Origin: Lineus longissimus
Lineage: Eukaryota; Nemertea; Pilidiophora; Heteronemertea; Lineidae
Assembly (NCBI RefSeq): GCF_910592395.1
Contig: NC_088314.1
Span: forward strand, 13,390,001-13,454,000
DNA: 64,000 nt
Direction: 5' to 3'
In this document: positions 23,542-33,942 of the stretch, piece after piece
How positions within the stretch are numbered: position 1 is the stretch's first letter
Layout of the letters: each line of letters starts with the position of its first letter
Translations under genes and position numbers: made by a program
Notes under the pieces: model-generated
Seen by the model: the letters and a program-made list of their open reading frames with translations, nothing else
Database searches by the model: none
Told to the model about the DNA's origin: nothing

Positions 23542-26132
23542 CACGATATTTCAAAATCCAGTTCAATCTCAAATCTACACTTCTCCCTACACTTTTACCA
23601 CACTATCTTTTATTTTGACCTGGAATCAGGGTCAACCACCTGCATCCAATTATTTTTAGAATCAGCCCAGTTTAAAACAGGGTGTGAGATATTGCTGGGC
23701 CCATATGTTCCCAAAAGTGTGGACATATTGATTTGTACATCTGAAAACCAGTCTCTATAAAGGTACACTGTAGTGTGGCAGTATCTCATGGGATTCGTCC
23801 TCCAAGTTGTTATTTGCCTGGTAGGTAATCAATGGATGCATTGTCTTTCAAAAACCCTCCATACATCCAGCCTCAGAACTGATTGATGCTTGCCAGTACC
23901 AACAAACATAACACTTCATGGAAGATATGAGTGGTGCTTAATAGAACAGTATTGGTAGTGGACCATGTGGTTAGTATCATTCAGCCTTATTCAACCTTGT
24001 GTATTGAAACTTGGGGCATATGTTCCCCATTGTTATGTGGCCTTTGAAACCAGATTTCAGTTTTCAGTCTGATCATTGGCTTTACCACCGCGTACAAGCG
24101 CGTCATAAGCAGAGCCTGCTATACTAACAGGAAGCAAGACCTAGAGCAAATAATTCTATTCTTGCTAATAATAATACCAAGCCAGAACCAACCCAAAAAA
24201 TAGTATTTATCAGCTATTGCTGACCAGAATGCAAACTCGCCCCAGTGCCAAAATGACATTACATTGGATGTTATCCGATACGTGGTCGCCATCAGACATG
24301 TACATTTCATGATGTCAGATCTTATGTCAAATGTGGTTTGTGATAATCGTCTGTTATGCCCCGGGTGTTGTGAAGAAAAATGGTGAATAAACGGTTTTAA
24401 GGTATATGCATTTAATGACGGAAATCAGGACAGGTTTTAAAAGGATAAAGCTGTGAATGATAAAGTCTTGAAGTTGTCAGAGTTCCTTTAAGTTCAAATA
24501 TAGACTCCTAACATGAGCCTGCTCCCCAAGATGTCTACAGCACAGAAGTCCAAACAGAAAAGAGACAGAATTAAGATCCTGCAGGCCTGTGCAGGCTGAT
24601 TGGACAGTAGGGTCCCCACAATAGGAAGTATGACCAAATGTACCCAGATGGAAGAACAACATACACAACATTAACCCCCTAGGCCTAGTCCAACATAACA
24701 TCATCATAGATTCTACCATACGCTACCATAGATTTCATGACAGAAACTCTTGCCTGTGTATTGGTGATCACGATCATCACAGTAAGTCACTTTCCACAGA
24801 ATATAGGTCACTTATATCCCCTAAACCACATTCGTACCTTTTCCAAAACCACCTAATTTTAATATTCAATATGAGCATGACTAAGAACAGTACAAGCTTC
24901 TTCTTAGGAATCTGGGAAACCAGGGTGCATTGAGCAAGATATCCTTGGAAGTATGCCATAGAATTGTTTTCTTTTTCTATAGCCAAGATATTGATTATTA
25001 ACTTTGCTTTTAAACCTTATGACAATTGTTAGTGAACTTTCATGTAACATGTGTAATTGATGAATGACTGCTTTGGGAAATCTCTCAGTGTATAATCGAA
25101 CCTATAATTTCCCATTATATCTTACCTTCACACTTATAATCAGGTAGGAAAGATGACATGGATATTTTTTTCTTCAAATGGGATCCATCAACTTCGTCCA
25201 AAGATATGGGAAGGTCTTACAAAGTAGGTGTGTATATGTATTGGTTTACCTTTATAACACAATAGAAACAAGGCGTTGGAAGGGTACAATCGGATAAAAA
25301 TAATAAATGCGGGCCTTACGCCCCTCAAAATGAACTAATCTTTTGTCTGTTTCTTTTGTTTTGTCATTTCCTCTCCAGGTAAGCAAGTACTTTTCTTAGG
25401 CAAACCGATACCTTTATCCACTGTGTACACCAGTGCGAAATTCCCTGGACAAAAGGGATTAAGAATTGTTATCTATTTGAAGAGGCTGACATATCAGGTA
25501 CTCACAAAGTGAATATGTTTAAAGTATCATTAAAGGGTATGTCGTTACTGGTGGTCCGGGATTGGAGCGTGATAGTCATGACTGCAATTAAACTTACTGA
25601 AACTTGGTATTTATAGTATTTGTATATCTGTCTACAAAACGATATTGTCGTAATTTACATTCTATACATTTTTACACAATTTGAAATTTGAAACTCAGTT
25701 ACAAAGTTCAAATTTCTAAAGAACGGCATGGGCCTTTAACATGATTAAGCATAATGTGAACTCAGAAGGTACCAGTATTTGTTTGTCTGAGAATTGATTT
25801 AGTACAGGATGATTTAGGATGTGATTCCACTACAGCGGCTTCATGGTTAGCTTCGAATGCTAGCCTGTATCATATATATTAAGATAACGTGCGCAGTCGC
25901 ACTTAAGTCCCCTCGGCTTGGGTGCAAGTTGAAGAATGTATCATTCACAAGGTCGTAGAGATTATGATGTTGAAGCCCTCAGTAAAACCCTAAGTTGGCT
26001 GAGCTGGAGGACAACTTGCTCTATCACTTTGAACCCTAAGAGAGTACCGAGTGGCAGTCACCATCTTCTGCAATGGTGCTAAGGTCAAATTAAAAAATAT
26101 ATGCTTTTTGTCTGGAGCTGATTGAGCAGACA
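23542..26132. other. Unique non-coding stretch
   Basis: AT-rich sequence with only short domain-free open frames. Confidence 0.5.
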
Positions 26133-26979
26133 TTGGATGATTTCAAAGTTGGTTTTGGTTTTAGTGTTGGGTGTTAGTGTCAGTTTTTTTCTTAATTTCT
26201 ACCCCTAAAAACCTATGTCTGGATAAGACGAATTCAAGGTTTTAGTTTAACACCAACACCTGGTTTTATCTAAACACCTAAAACCTGGGCTGAAACTAAG
26301 AAGATGTTTTATTCTGCAGGTAAAACTAACACCAAGATGGACAGAGATAAAACCTTGGAAAAACAAAACATGCATGTTGTTGTCGTTGTTACTGTTGTTT
26401 CCCTATAGTAACCGCTTCCATTGCTGGTCGTCGAATGAAATTTGGTCGTCTTCTTTCACGTCCATTATCATTCCCATCAGCGTTCAAAATATATGCAACT
26501 ACTTCTTGAAATGGTACGAATAACATAATTTTGTTCCCTTCATAACACCAACACCACTCGGTGTTAATGCCTAAGGTGTTAGTTTTATTGGTAATACAAA
26601 ATGCACTACAAATATTCCAAATATAACACCGAGCTGGGATTAAGATCAGACCTTGGTGTTCCAGTTGGTTTCAGTGTGAAACTAAAACCTAATTTGAAAT
26701 AGGATAATGCTAAAACTGAGTGTCAAAACTAAGACCAGAACTGATTTCATTTCTGGTGTTTTGGAGAGTTTTAGTTTTAGTCCCGGTGTTAGTTTTTGAC
26801 ACTAAAACCATCCCTTAGTTTTAAGCTAAAACTGGACATAAAGCTAAAACCAACAAACACCGACTTTGAAATAGGATGAAACTAAAACCCACTTCATTTC
26901 AATGCTGGTTTAATCAAGGGTTTTAGTGTCCCATTTAGTTTTAAAACTAAATCTTAAAACTGACTTTGAAATCACCCAT
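26133..26979. mobile_element. TIR-bounded element built of ACTAAAAC words
   Basis: The ends ATTGGATGATTTCAAAGT and the inverse of ACTTTGAAATCACCCAT form ~18-bp imperfect inverted repeats. The interior is a mosaic of the word ACTAAAAC / GTTTTAGT and variants (AACACC / GGTGTTAG) in both orientations, so the strand can fold on itself in many ways. No ORF is visible. It is probably a non-autonomous DNA element of unknown family. Confidence 0.65.
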
Positions 26980-27239
26980 TGTAGTTTGACATAATATATA
27001 CTGTGTTCAATTTAGAGTACTAACCAGTATTTGGATGTTGTACAGTATGATACACAGGTGGTGTAAAGGCATTTCATAAGCATTATGTATCCATTCCCTT
27101 TACAAAACATTTGAAGCAGAGCAACACTCTTAGTTTTTCTTTGTTGAATTATTTATCTTCACAAATGGCTATGGGTCATTTGTTTCATTAGAATTACAAA
27201 ATGACCTAGAAAGGGGAATACATTATGTGTTTCAAAGTT

Positions 27240-27745
27240 GATAAGATTTTAAGTTCTGCCCTCTATATCAGCAATAAAGGGTTGAGAAATTGCCCGGACA
27301 AACATTTCGAGTAGCGCCCCCTAATCAGCTACAAAGGGTTAAAATGAAAAAAAGAATGGCACAGCGCACAGGTTAATTGTTGGATACACACACACACACA
27401 CACTGTAAACATCAAAGGCCTACTATTGATACACAGTGAGAAATTGCCCGGACAAACATTTCGAGTAGCACCCCCTATGTCAGCCACGAAGGGCAAAAAT
27501 GAAAAAATAATGGCACAGCTCACAGGTTCATTGTTGGATACACACACATTGTAAATATCAAAAGTCTACTATTGATACATACCGAGAAATGGCCCGGACA
27601 GATATTTTGAGTAGCGCCCCCTATATCAGCCAGAAAGGGTTAAAATGAAAAAATAATGTTGCAGTGCACAGGTTCGTTGTTGGATACACGCACCCTGTTA
27701 ATATCAAAAGCCTACTATTGATACACACTGAGAAATGGCCTGGAC
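27240..27745 (-). repeat. ~146-bp tandem array, left part
   Basis: Units contain GAGAAATTGCCCGGACAAAC, GAGTAGCGCCCCCTATATC, AAAATGAAAAAATAATGGC and GCACAGGTTCATTGTTGGAT. Unit starts (GAGAAAT) lie at about 27,284, 27,438, 27,583 and 27,729. The array is interrupted by the DIRS element and goes on at 34,299. Its orientation is set by the family B-type head at 34,930-34,965. Confidence 0.9.
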
Positions 27746-27762
27746 CATTTTGTGTCATTCAA

Positions 27763-27934
27763 ACTTACCTATGGAACACTTTTGCATGTTACTCCATTTG
27801 GGCTCAAACACAAGAGTATCCCTTTAATTTTCTAAAGGGAGAACTGAGTTAACAGCTCGGCCGCCAGGCGGCGCCCTGACCGATCCCGCGAGATCGCGCC
27901 GATCTCATGCCGCCATATTCAGTCTTTACTCTTG
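27763..27934 (+). repeat. DIRS left inverted terminal repeat
   Basis: These 172 bp from ACTTACCTATGGAACACTTT to GTCTTTACTCTTG are the reverse complement of 34,088-34,259, with one visible difference (C at 27,920). They include a CpG-rich block with GGCCGCCAGGCGGCGCC and a GCCGCCATATT motif resembling a YY1 site, and probably hold the element's promoter. Confidence 0.97.
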
Positions 27935-28229
27935 TGCTTCTACGAAGCACATCGTTTTTTCAAAGCTGCCGTGAATTCGATTTAAAACCAAATTCAACCA
28001 GCCAAGTCTAGACGATTTTTGGGTTCATTCACCTACGGAGTAGACCGCCAAACTAATCTTGGCATTAGTATTGTCCAGTCTATTTAATTATAGACATTTT
28101 CTTAGCTAGCTTAGTCGACCCGGCTCCATTATTTTGATCTTGGTAGGGTAGAGTTAAGTAGGCTATTCTCCGCTCTATTGTAATAAACAAGACTCAGATC
28201 TATTGCAATAGTGTTTAATTCAAGTAGGC

Positions 28230-30518
28230 ATGTTTTCCTTTCCATTAATTATTGCGTCCTTTCTGGCCTACTTGGGGTTCCCAGTGTTTTTATTGTCATT
28301 GGTACCATTTTTTATATGGCGTACCCCTCCGACGGCATCCTTTGTCTCACCACAAAGGAATGCGTCTGGTGGCGGGAAACGGGCCGCGAAGACGCCTAAA
28401 CCCTCTTCCGGTTCCGTTTCCGGGCATATAACCCGGAGGTCTAGCAAACCTCCCGCCACCACCCCTTCCGTCAGCCGAGTTCCGGTTCCGGCCGCGGCTG
28501 CGAAGGATGCGGGATCTGACATTATTAATGTATGTGGTCCCAAGGGAGACTTACATCCAATAAGTCTCCAAGGGTTTAATATACCCCGGACCTCAGGGAA
28601 CCTTCCGGTTCCCCTGTCGTCCGCTCCCCCGAGTACAAGCCCTTTGTACCCGCGGGAGCACCCTGCTTCCGGTCCGCCGATTGCAGTTCCGGTTACTGAC
28701 GCGGGTTCCCGTTTTTCAGTAACCGAAGACTCTACTGGGGGTTTTTCTCAGTCTTTACTGCGAAATAACCCCAGTCCTCACGGACACAGTAGAGTAGGGC
28801 CGGACCTTATAACGCCACCTCCGAAACGCCATGCGTCTTCGGTAACAGCGTTTCCGCCCTCCGTACCTCCTTCTAAAAGGGCTTCCGGTAGCTCCATACC
28901 GGCGAAGGAGTTACGGGCATTTCCGGTTTCGGACTTCGTCCTACCGGAAATGCAGGCACCTTCCTACGTTGGCCAACCTCTTGGGTGGAACCAACCGGAA
29001 GTGCCACCCCCTCCTCGTAGCAGAGGCGTCGTTCCCATGGAACGAGCTACGCAGAGAGGACATCTGAACTCTGGTTCAGAATATGGGCAACTTCCGCTTC
29101 CGGAAGACCCATTCGCCCGCACATACGGCTTCCAGGGTTCGCTTATGCGCTCACCCTCGCCTCAACCGCCCGTCGTTGAGAGAAGCCGCACGTCGGGTCC
29201 GGAACCCGAGTCGGGACAGCAACTGTCCCAGCTCATCCAGATGGTAGCAGGTCTTTCTGATAGACTCAGCCATCTGGAGCAGGGTTCCGGTTCCTCTGGT
29301 GCGCCTGGTCCCATCGGATACCCACCATCCGATTCCTCTATTTTAGAGGAATTTTCTGAGAACGAGAGTTCTCAGCCAGGCTACCGCTCCCCCAATCAGG
29401 AGGAGCTGTCACCAGAGGAGGCCAGTATCCTGTCGGATATGAGGACACTCAGATCCTTGATCAGAGCGTACCTCCTGCAGGATCTGTGCCCTACCCCGCC
29501 GGAACTGCCAGCCTTGTCAACACCGACCTTTTCACTCTGGGGACAGGAAGTGGATCCCAATCCACAGGTTTCTCAAGGCTCCACTCGGGCACTTGAATTC
29601 CTTCCTCCCTCCCCGTCGGTGTTAGCAGTCTCTGAACTTTTGGAGCGTACAATCAGAGACTCACAAGGCGCCCACCAACGTACTTCCATCCCTGTCCTTC
29701 CGGCAGTCGGACCGGAAGCTTGGTGTAAACCGGGGAAGTTGTTCACGGCACAACTTCCTCCCGTTAGGCAGTACCGCGCTGACTATTATCGAGTCAGCTC
29801 GGCCGGCTGTCCAGCTGCAGCATCGACTTCCATATTAAAGGACGATGTACAGCTGGACCAACTCGTGCCTAGGGTGACCTCCTCCTCGGCTTACCGAGAC
29901 CTTAGAGCACAAGAGGGTCTGGCCAAAAACACGTTAGCGGTGCTCTCCTACGCAGAGCACACTAACCTGGCCCTAGCCAGATCCCTAAAAGATAATGAGT
30001 CACTATCTGATGACACAAAATCGCTTGTGACATCCTTGTCACATTCGATTAGGCACGCTATTGCGCTGTCCGCCAAGACCGCAGCAAATAGCGTCCTACT
30101 CCGTAGAGACGCCGCACTGGGCTCTCTCAATGTCATCAGATCCCTCCAGCTGGAAGGGGCCTTAAGAACCGCTCCTATGGACGGTTCTTTCCTGTTCGCA
30201 GATTCTGTACAAGAGGCGGCTCAAGCACAGAAAGATTGGGACAAATTATATGCCCCCACTGCGACACAGAGGGCCAAGACCTCTCTACCTAACGCTAGAA
30301 AGATAGAGAGGCCCCAGCAGGCATCGGGTTCAATCCCGTACGCCAGGCAGGTCCTGCCTAGGCCTACCCCGCCTAGTCAGCCTGCTCCTGCTGGATCCTT
30401 CCGACGGGAAGCGGAGGGTCGCCGGACTGGAAAGAGGAAAAATACTTCCTCTAACCAGGGTGGATCCGGTCCGACTAAGCACTCCTTTCGCCCAAGGGGT
30501 GCTGGCCGGAAGAGGTGA
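28230..30518 (+). CDS. gag: DIRS Gag-like protein
   Basis: A 762-residue frame starting at ATG 28,230, in the first-ORF position of DIRS elements. It probably forms the RNA-packaging particle. The first ~33 residues are strongly hydrophobic (FPLIIASFLAYLGFPVFLLS), which is unusual for a Gag and could be a membrane or signal segment, or the true start may be further in. A long Pro/Ser/Gly-rich region follows, then a short coiled-coil-like stretch (LIQMVAGLSDRLSHLEQ). Next comes a helical domain with LSHSIRHAIALSAKTAANS and LLRRDAALGSL, typical of DIRS Gag. The C-terminus is basic (RREAEGRRTGKRK, RPRGAGRKR) and probably binds RNA. No zinc knuckle was seen. The end overlaps the RT frame, and TTCCGG/CCGGAA hexamers are greatly enriched. 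Confidence 0.88.
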   Translation: MFSFPLIIASFLAYLGFPVFLLSLVPFFIWRTPPTASFVSPQRNASGGGKRAAKTPKPSSGSVSGHITRRSSKPPATTPSVSRVPVPAAAAKDAGSDIINVCGPKGDLHPISLQGFNIPRTSGNLPVPLSSAPPSTSPLYPREHPASGPPIAVPVTDAGSRFSVTEDSTGGFSQSLLRNNPSPHGHSRVGPDLITPPPKRHASSVTAFPPSVPPSKRASGSSIPAKELRAFPVSDFVLPEMQAPSYVGQPLGWNQPEVPPPPRSRGVVPMERATQRGHLNSGSEYGQLPLPEDPFARTYGFQGSLMRSPSPQPPVVERSRTSGPEPESGQQLSQLIQMVAGLSDRLSHLEQGSGSSGAPGPIGYPPSDSSILEEFSENESSQPGYRSPNQEELSPEEASILSDMRTLRSLIRAYLLQDLCPTPPELPALSTPTFSLWGQEVDPNPQVSQGSTRALEFLPPSPSVLAVSELLERTIRDSQGAHQRTSIPVLPAVGPEAWCKPGKLFTAQLPPVRQYRADYYRVSSAGCPAAASTSILKDDVQLDQLVPRVTSSSAYRDLRAQEGLAKNTLAVLSYAEHTNLALARSLKDNESLSDDTKSLVTSLSHSIRHAIALSAKTAANSVLLRRDAALGSLNVIRSLQLEGALRTAPMDGSFLFADSVQEAAQAQKDWDKLYAPTATQRAKTSLPNARKIERPQQASGSIPYARQVLPRPTPPSQPAPAGSFRREAEGRRTGKRKNTSSNQGGSGPTKHSFRPRGAGRKR

Positions 30519-32622
30519 CTCCCCCCTCCTTTCTCCTCCCGGACGCAAAAAGGAGCCGACTCCGGTAGTCGGGGGCCGTCTGCAAAAATTTGCAGACATT
30601 TGGGACGATTGGTGCCCAAAGGGGTCCCCAGTCCCAAACATGTTGAGGTACGGAGTGAAACTAGATTTCAACCGTACCCCCCCGACTACCATATATCCAA
30701 CCCCAGTTCAGCCACCGAAGGACCCAGTCAAGGCCTCTGCCCTCCAAGCAGAGGTCGCGACATTACTGGAGAAGCAAGCTATCCAGGTCCTTCAAGATCC
30801 ATGCTCCCCCGGCTTTTACAGCCACGTTTTCTTGGTTCCCAAGAAAGCAGGGACATGGAGGCTGATCATAGACCTTTCCAGGTTAAACACCTTCTTGAAT
30901 GTTCCTCATTTCAAGATGGAAACCACCAGGTCTATAGCAACGGCGATACAGCCCAACGATTGGGCGGTATCGATGGATTTAATGGATGCGTACTTACATG
31001 TACCGATCCATCCAGACTATCAACACTTCCTTCGATTCCATTACGAAGGAAAGACGTATCAATTCAGGGCCCTGCCGTTCGGTCTGGCATCGGCACCCCT
31101 AATTTTTACGATGATAGTCACAGCCTTCGTCGCTCCCTTTCACGTGATGGGGTTCAAGCTCCATCACTACCTAGACGATTGGCTACTCCGTTGCAAATCG
31201 CGGGAACTACTACTGCAACAACTTCAGGTTCTAAAGCAAAAAGTAGTTTCCGCAGGTTGGATTATCAACGAAACAAAGTCAGAATTCATACCATCCCAAG
31301 ACTTCGTTTACGTTGGAGTTCGGTTCCTTACGGCCATAGGGAAAATGCTGCCCCCCCTAGACAGGATAAAGAAAATTCTTCATCTCGTCGCAGAATTCAG
31401 AGGAAGGACTCAAGCTCCCGCAAGGCGATGCTTGAGCCTTTTGGGACTTCTGAATTCGGCAGCAGACCAAATCCCCCTTGGCCGTCTATATATGCGTCCC
31501 ATCCAGATGTTTCTAATGTCTCTATGGAAACCCCACAGGGACCCATTAGACAAGTTGGTATTGATACCTCAATACCTACTCAAGAACGTCTGGAACTTCT
31601 GGGAGTCGGAGACTCGTCTCCAAAGCGGTGTAGATCTTGCTCCACCGCCCCCAGAAGTGTCCCTGTTCACAGATGCTTCCCTACTAGGGTGGGGAGCACA
31701 TCTGAACAACGGGGACATGTCCATAAGAGGTCTATGGACAAGGGAGGAGACCATTCTTCCAATAAATATATTGGAAATGAAGGCTGTCCTTCTTGCCGTG
31801 AGGGCTCTTTCCCTTCGCCTGAAGAATCGGAGAGTAACCCTGTTCTCCGACAATTCTACAGTAGTAGCATATGTCAGGAGACAGGGAGGCACAAAGTCCG
31901 GCATTCTTTGCCAGCTAACTTGGGAGCTTTACCATCTTTGTGCCGACCTTGGAGTATCGATATGTGCCAGACACATACCGGGCAATCGCAACATCCTTGC
32001 CGACGCCCTGTCCCGTCAGAACAAGCTAGTTCAGACAGAGTGGACACTCCATCAGGAGATTGTAGACGACCTTTGTCGCCTTTGGCAATCTCCGAAGGTA
32101 GATCTGTTCGCCACCAGGCTGAACAATCGCCTTCCCATCTATTACTCTCCACTTCCGGACGAAGAGGCCCTGGAAGTCGACAGCCTTACAGCCTCTTGGG
32201 TCGGGCTGAACGCATATGCGTTTCCACCCCTCCCTCTCATCCAACCAGTCCTGAACAAGATCTTGACCAGCCATCCGGTGAGAATAACTCTCATCGCACC
32301 TTGCTGGCCAAATCAGGCCTGGTTCCCAGCCTTGCTGGAGCTCCTGATAGATCACCCCAGGAGTCTTCCTACTTGGAAGCACCTCCTGTGGCACCCCCTG
32401 GGGAGATGCTACCACCAGAACCCTGGATTTTTCAAGTTTCACGCCTGGAACTTATCCAGTTGCATCTCCACCAGAGAGGCTTTTCGGACATCGCTGTCAA
32501 GCGCATGTCCGCACCTCAAAGGGGGTCTACCCTTGATGTGTATCAAGGAAAGTGGTCTACCTTCACTTCCTGGTGCAGGGAGAACGGAGTTAATCCGATC
32601 TCTCCCTCTATATACAGATTAG
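30460..32622 (+). CDS. DIRS reverse transcriptase / RNase H
   Basis: This 720-residue frame makes the cDNA of the element. Its RT fingers/palm include LVPKKAGTWRLIIDLSRLN, motif A at SMDLMDAYLHVPI (Asp 173) and the catalytic YLDDW at 237-241. RNase H follows with Asp 405 (FTDASLLGWG), Glu 439 (NILEMKAV), Asp 464 (FSDNSTVV) and Asp 515 (ILADALSR), so its active site is complete. A further domain with DLFATRLNNRLPIYYS and APCWPNQAWFP lies where DIRS elements carry a degenerate methyltransferase-like region. The first codon used here is GTG. The frame is open from 30,307 and the first ATG is at 30,640, after the conserved GGRLQKFADIWDDW. Expression by +1 frameshifting from Gag, whose frame it overlaps, is therefore likely. 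Confidence 0.95.
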   Translation: MDPVRLSTPFAQGVLAGRGDSPLLSPPGRKKEPTPVVGGRLQKFADIWDDWCPKGSPVPNMLRYGVKLDFNRTPPTTIYPTPVQPPKDPVKASALQAEVATLLEKQAIQVLQDPCSPGFYSHVFLVPKKAGTWRLIIDLSRLNTFLNVPHFKMETTRSIATAIQPNDWAVSMDLMDAYLHVPIHPDYQHFLRFHYEGKTYQFRALPFGLASAPLIFTMIVTAFVAPFHVMGFKLHHYLDDWLLRCKSRELLLQQLQVLKQKVVSAGWIINETKSEFIPSQDFVYVGVRFLTAIGKMLPPLDRIKKILHLVAEFRGRTQAPARRCLSLLGLLNSAADQIPLGRLYMRPIQMFLMSLWKPHRDPLDKLVLIPQYLLKNVWNFWESETRLQSGVDLAPPPPEVSLFTDASLLGWGAHLNNGDMSIRGLWTREETILPINILEMKAVLLAVRALSLRLKNRRVTLFSDNSTVVAYVRRQGGTKSGILCQLTWELYHLCADLGVSICARHIPGNRNILADALSRQNKLVQTEWTLHQEIVDDLCRLWQSPKVDLFATRLNNRLPIYYSPLPDEEALEVDSLTASWVGLNAYAFPPLPLIQPVLNKILTSHPVRITLIAPCWPNQAWFPALLELLIDHPRSLPTWKHLLWHPLGRCYHQNPGFFKFHAWNLSSCISTREAFRTSLSSACPHLKGGLPLMCIKESGLPSLPGAGRTELIRSLPLYTD

Positions 32623-33512
32623 TTGATTTCCTTATTGAATTATTCACGGAAAGACAACTATCTGTCACGGCTATAAAAGGGTACAAGTCCGCCATCGCTT
32701 CTACCCTCCGTGTTTTAAGCACCTGGGATCTTCGTTGGGAGGACCAAATAACCCCTCTTTTCAGAGGAATGTTATTAGAGCGTCCTAGACCGGTTCACAA
32801 CACCCCTAAATGGGACCTCTCTGTTGTCCTTAAGGTGCTCATGAGGCATCCTTTTGAACCCATGTCTATTTCATCCATGAAATATCTGACACTCAAAACG
32901 GTCTTTCTAGTAGCCTTGGCTACCGCCCAACGGAGATCAGAGCTCCATGCACTTTCTTTTAAGAAGCTGGCTTTTAGAGAGGGAGGGGAGGTTATCCTGG
33001 CTTTTATACCAGGATTTCTGGCGAAGAACCAGGGACCGGCCGCCTCTCGGCCCCCGGTTACTATTCCCTCTCTGTCAGGAACGATCTCTTATGATCTTCC
33101 TGACAGAACTTTATGTCCCGTCAGGGCCCTAAAGTTCTACATAAATAGGACAAAACCTCCCGGTATCCGCCAGGGGAGAGAGCGTTTGTTTTTGTCCTAT
33201 AAGGAGGGAAATAAACGAGAGATAGCGGCCGCCACTATTTCAAGGTGGATTGTGGAGACTATTCGTCTTTCCTACAACACCTTGAAGACTTCCTCTGATC
33301 TTCGTGCGCTAGCTAACATCTCAGCACACGAAGTTAGAGCACTAGCCACCTCCTGGGCTAACTACCGAGGAGTTGCTCTTCAAGAAGTCGTTTCCGCTGC
33401 ATGTTGGAGTAATCACTCCACATTCTCTCGTTTCTACCTACGAGACGTTTCTTCCCTCGTAGATGGCATGCACACAATCGGCCCGATTGTGTCTGCGGGG
33501 CATGTTGTTTGA
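32406..33512 (+). CDS. DIRS tyrosine recombinase
   Basis: The enzyme that integrates the circular DIRS cDNA. Numbered from the ATG at 32,406 (368 residues), an N-terminal helical core-binding domain (LDVYQGKWSTFTSWCREN, TAIKGYKSAIASTLR) is followed by the catalytic domain. Its residues are Arg 176 (TAQRRSELHAL), His 308 and Arg 311 (AHEVRALATSW), Trp 334 (ACWSNHSTF, in the H/W position) and the nucleophile Tyr 344 (RFYLRD). The set R-H-R-W-Y is complete. The same frame is open back to 30,600, through nearly the whole RT gene, without stops, and it is the frame of Gag. The start is therefore uncertain, and I chose the ATG just ahead of the first recognisable recombinase residues. The frame overlaps the last ~217 bp of the RT frame. 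Confidence 0.93.
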   Translation: MLPPEPWIFQVSRLELIQLHLHQRGFSDIAVKRMSAPQRGSTLDVYQGKWSTFTSWCRENGVNPISPSIYRLVDFLIELFTERQLSVTAIKGYKSAIASTLRVLSTWDLRWEDQITPLFRGMLLERPRPVHNTPKWDLSVVLKVLMRHPFEPMSISSMKYLTLKTVFLVALATAQRRSELHALSFKKLAFREGGEVILAFIPGFLAKNQGPAASRPPVTIPSLSGTISYDLPDRTLCPVRALKFYINRTKPPGIRQGRERLFLSYKEGNKREIAAATISRWIVETIRLSYNTLKTSSDLRALANISAHEVRALATSWANYRGVALQEVVSAACWSNHSTFSRFYLRDVSSLVDGMHTIGPIVSAGHVV

Positions 33513-33942
33513 TCCTGGCTAGATCAAAAAAAGGGGGGGGAAGCCCGATTGAAGAGTCAAACGCGCATCTTGCGCCATTTTTGATATGCCCTATCTTCAA
33601 CATCCAGGCAACCCCTAGTAGACTAGAAAGGACGCAATTTCTTATTGTTGTTTAGCAATAACTCATTCTACACCCTTCAACATGCCTTACTTGCTCTAAG
33701 CTCTGTTGCCGGAAAGAAGATGGTTTTATTACGCAATTCTAGCGCTTTCCGGAGAATGGGTCTATTACTCTCTATAATATGATTGTAATACCGAGATCAA
33801 AATACCGGTCCTCCGGTTCTCCCCATTTCTTTCCCCTGGCGGTCCTCCTTAGCTAATATGCCGGTGGTGCCTCCTGGATGGAACAACAGCTCAGCCTTAG
33901 GTAAGTCCTCGTTACCCACCTCCAATAGGTTGCTGGGATTCG
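33513..33942. other. DIRS 3' non-coding region
   Basis: Contains an A7G9-type run (about 33,525-33,541) just after the recombinase stop, and two TTCCGG/CCGGAA sites. No ORF is supported. It connects the recombinase gene to the internal complementary region. Confidence 0.6.

Noticed and set aside
30330-30692. Antisense open frames over the DIRS element
   Set aside because: They lie wholly antisense to Gag/RT sequence, without recognisable domains. The GC-rich coding DNA explains the lack of stops.
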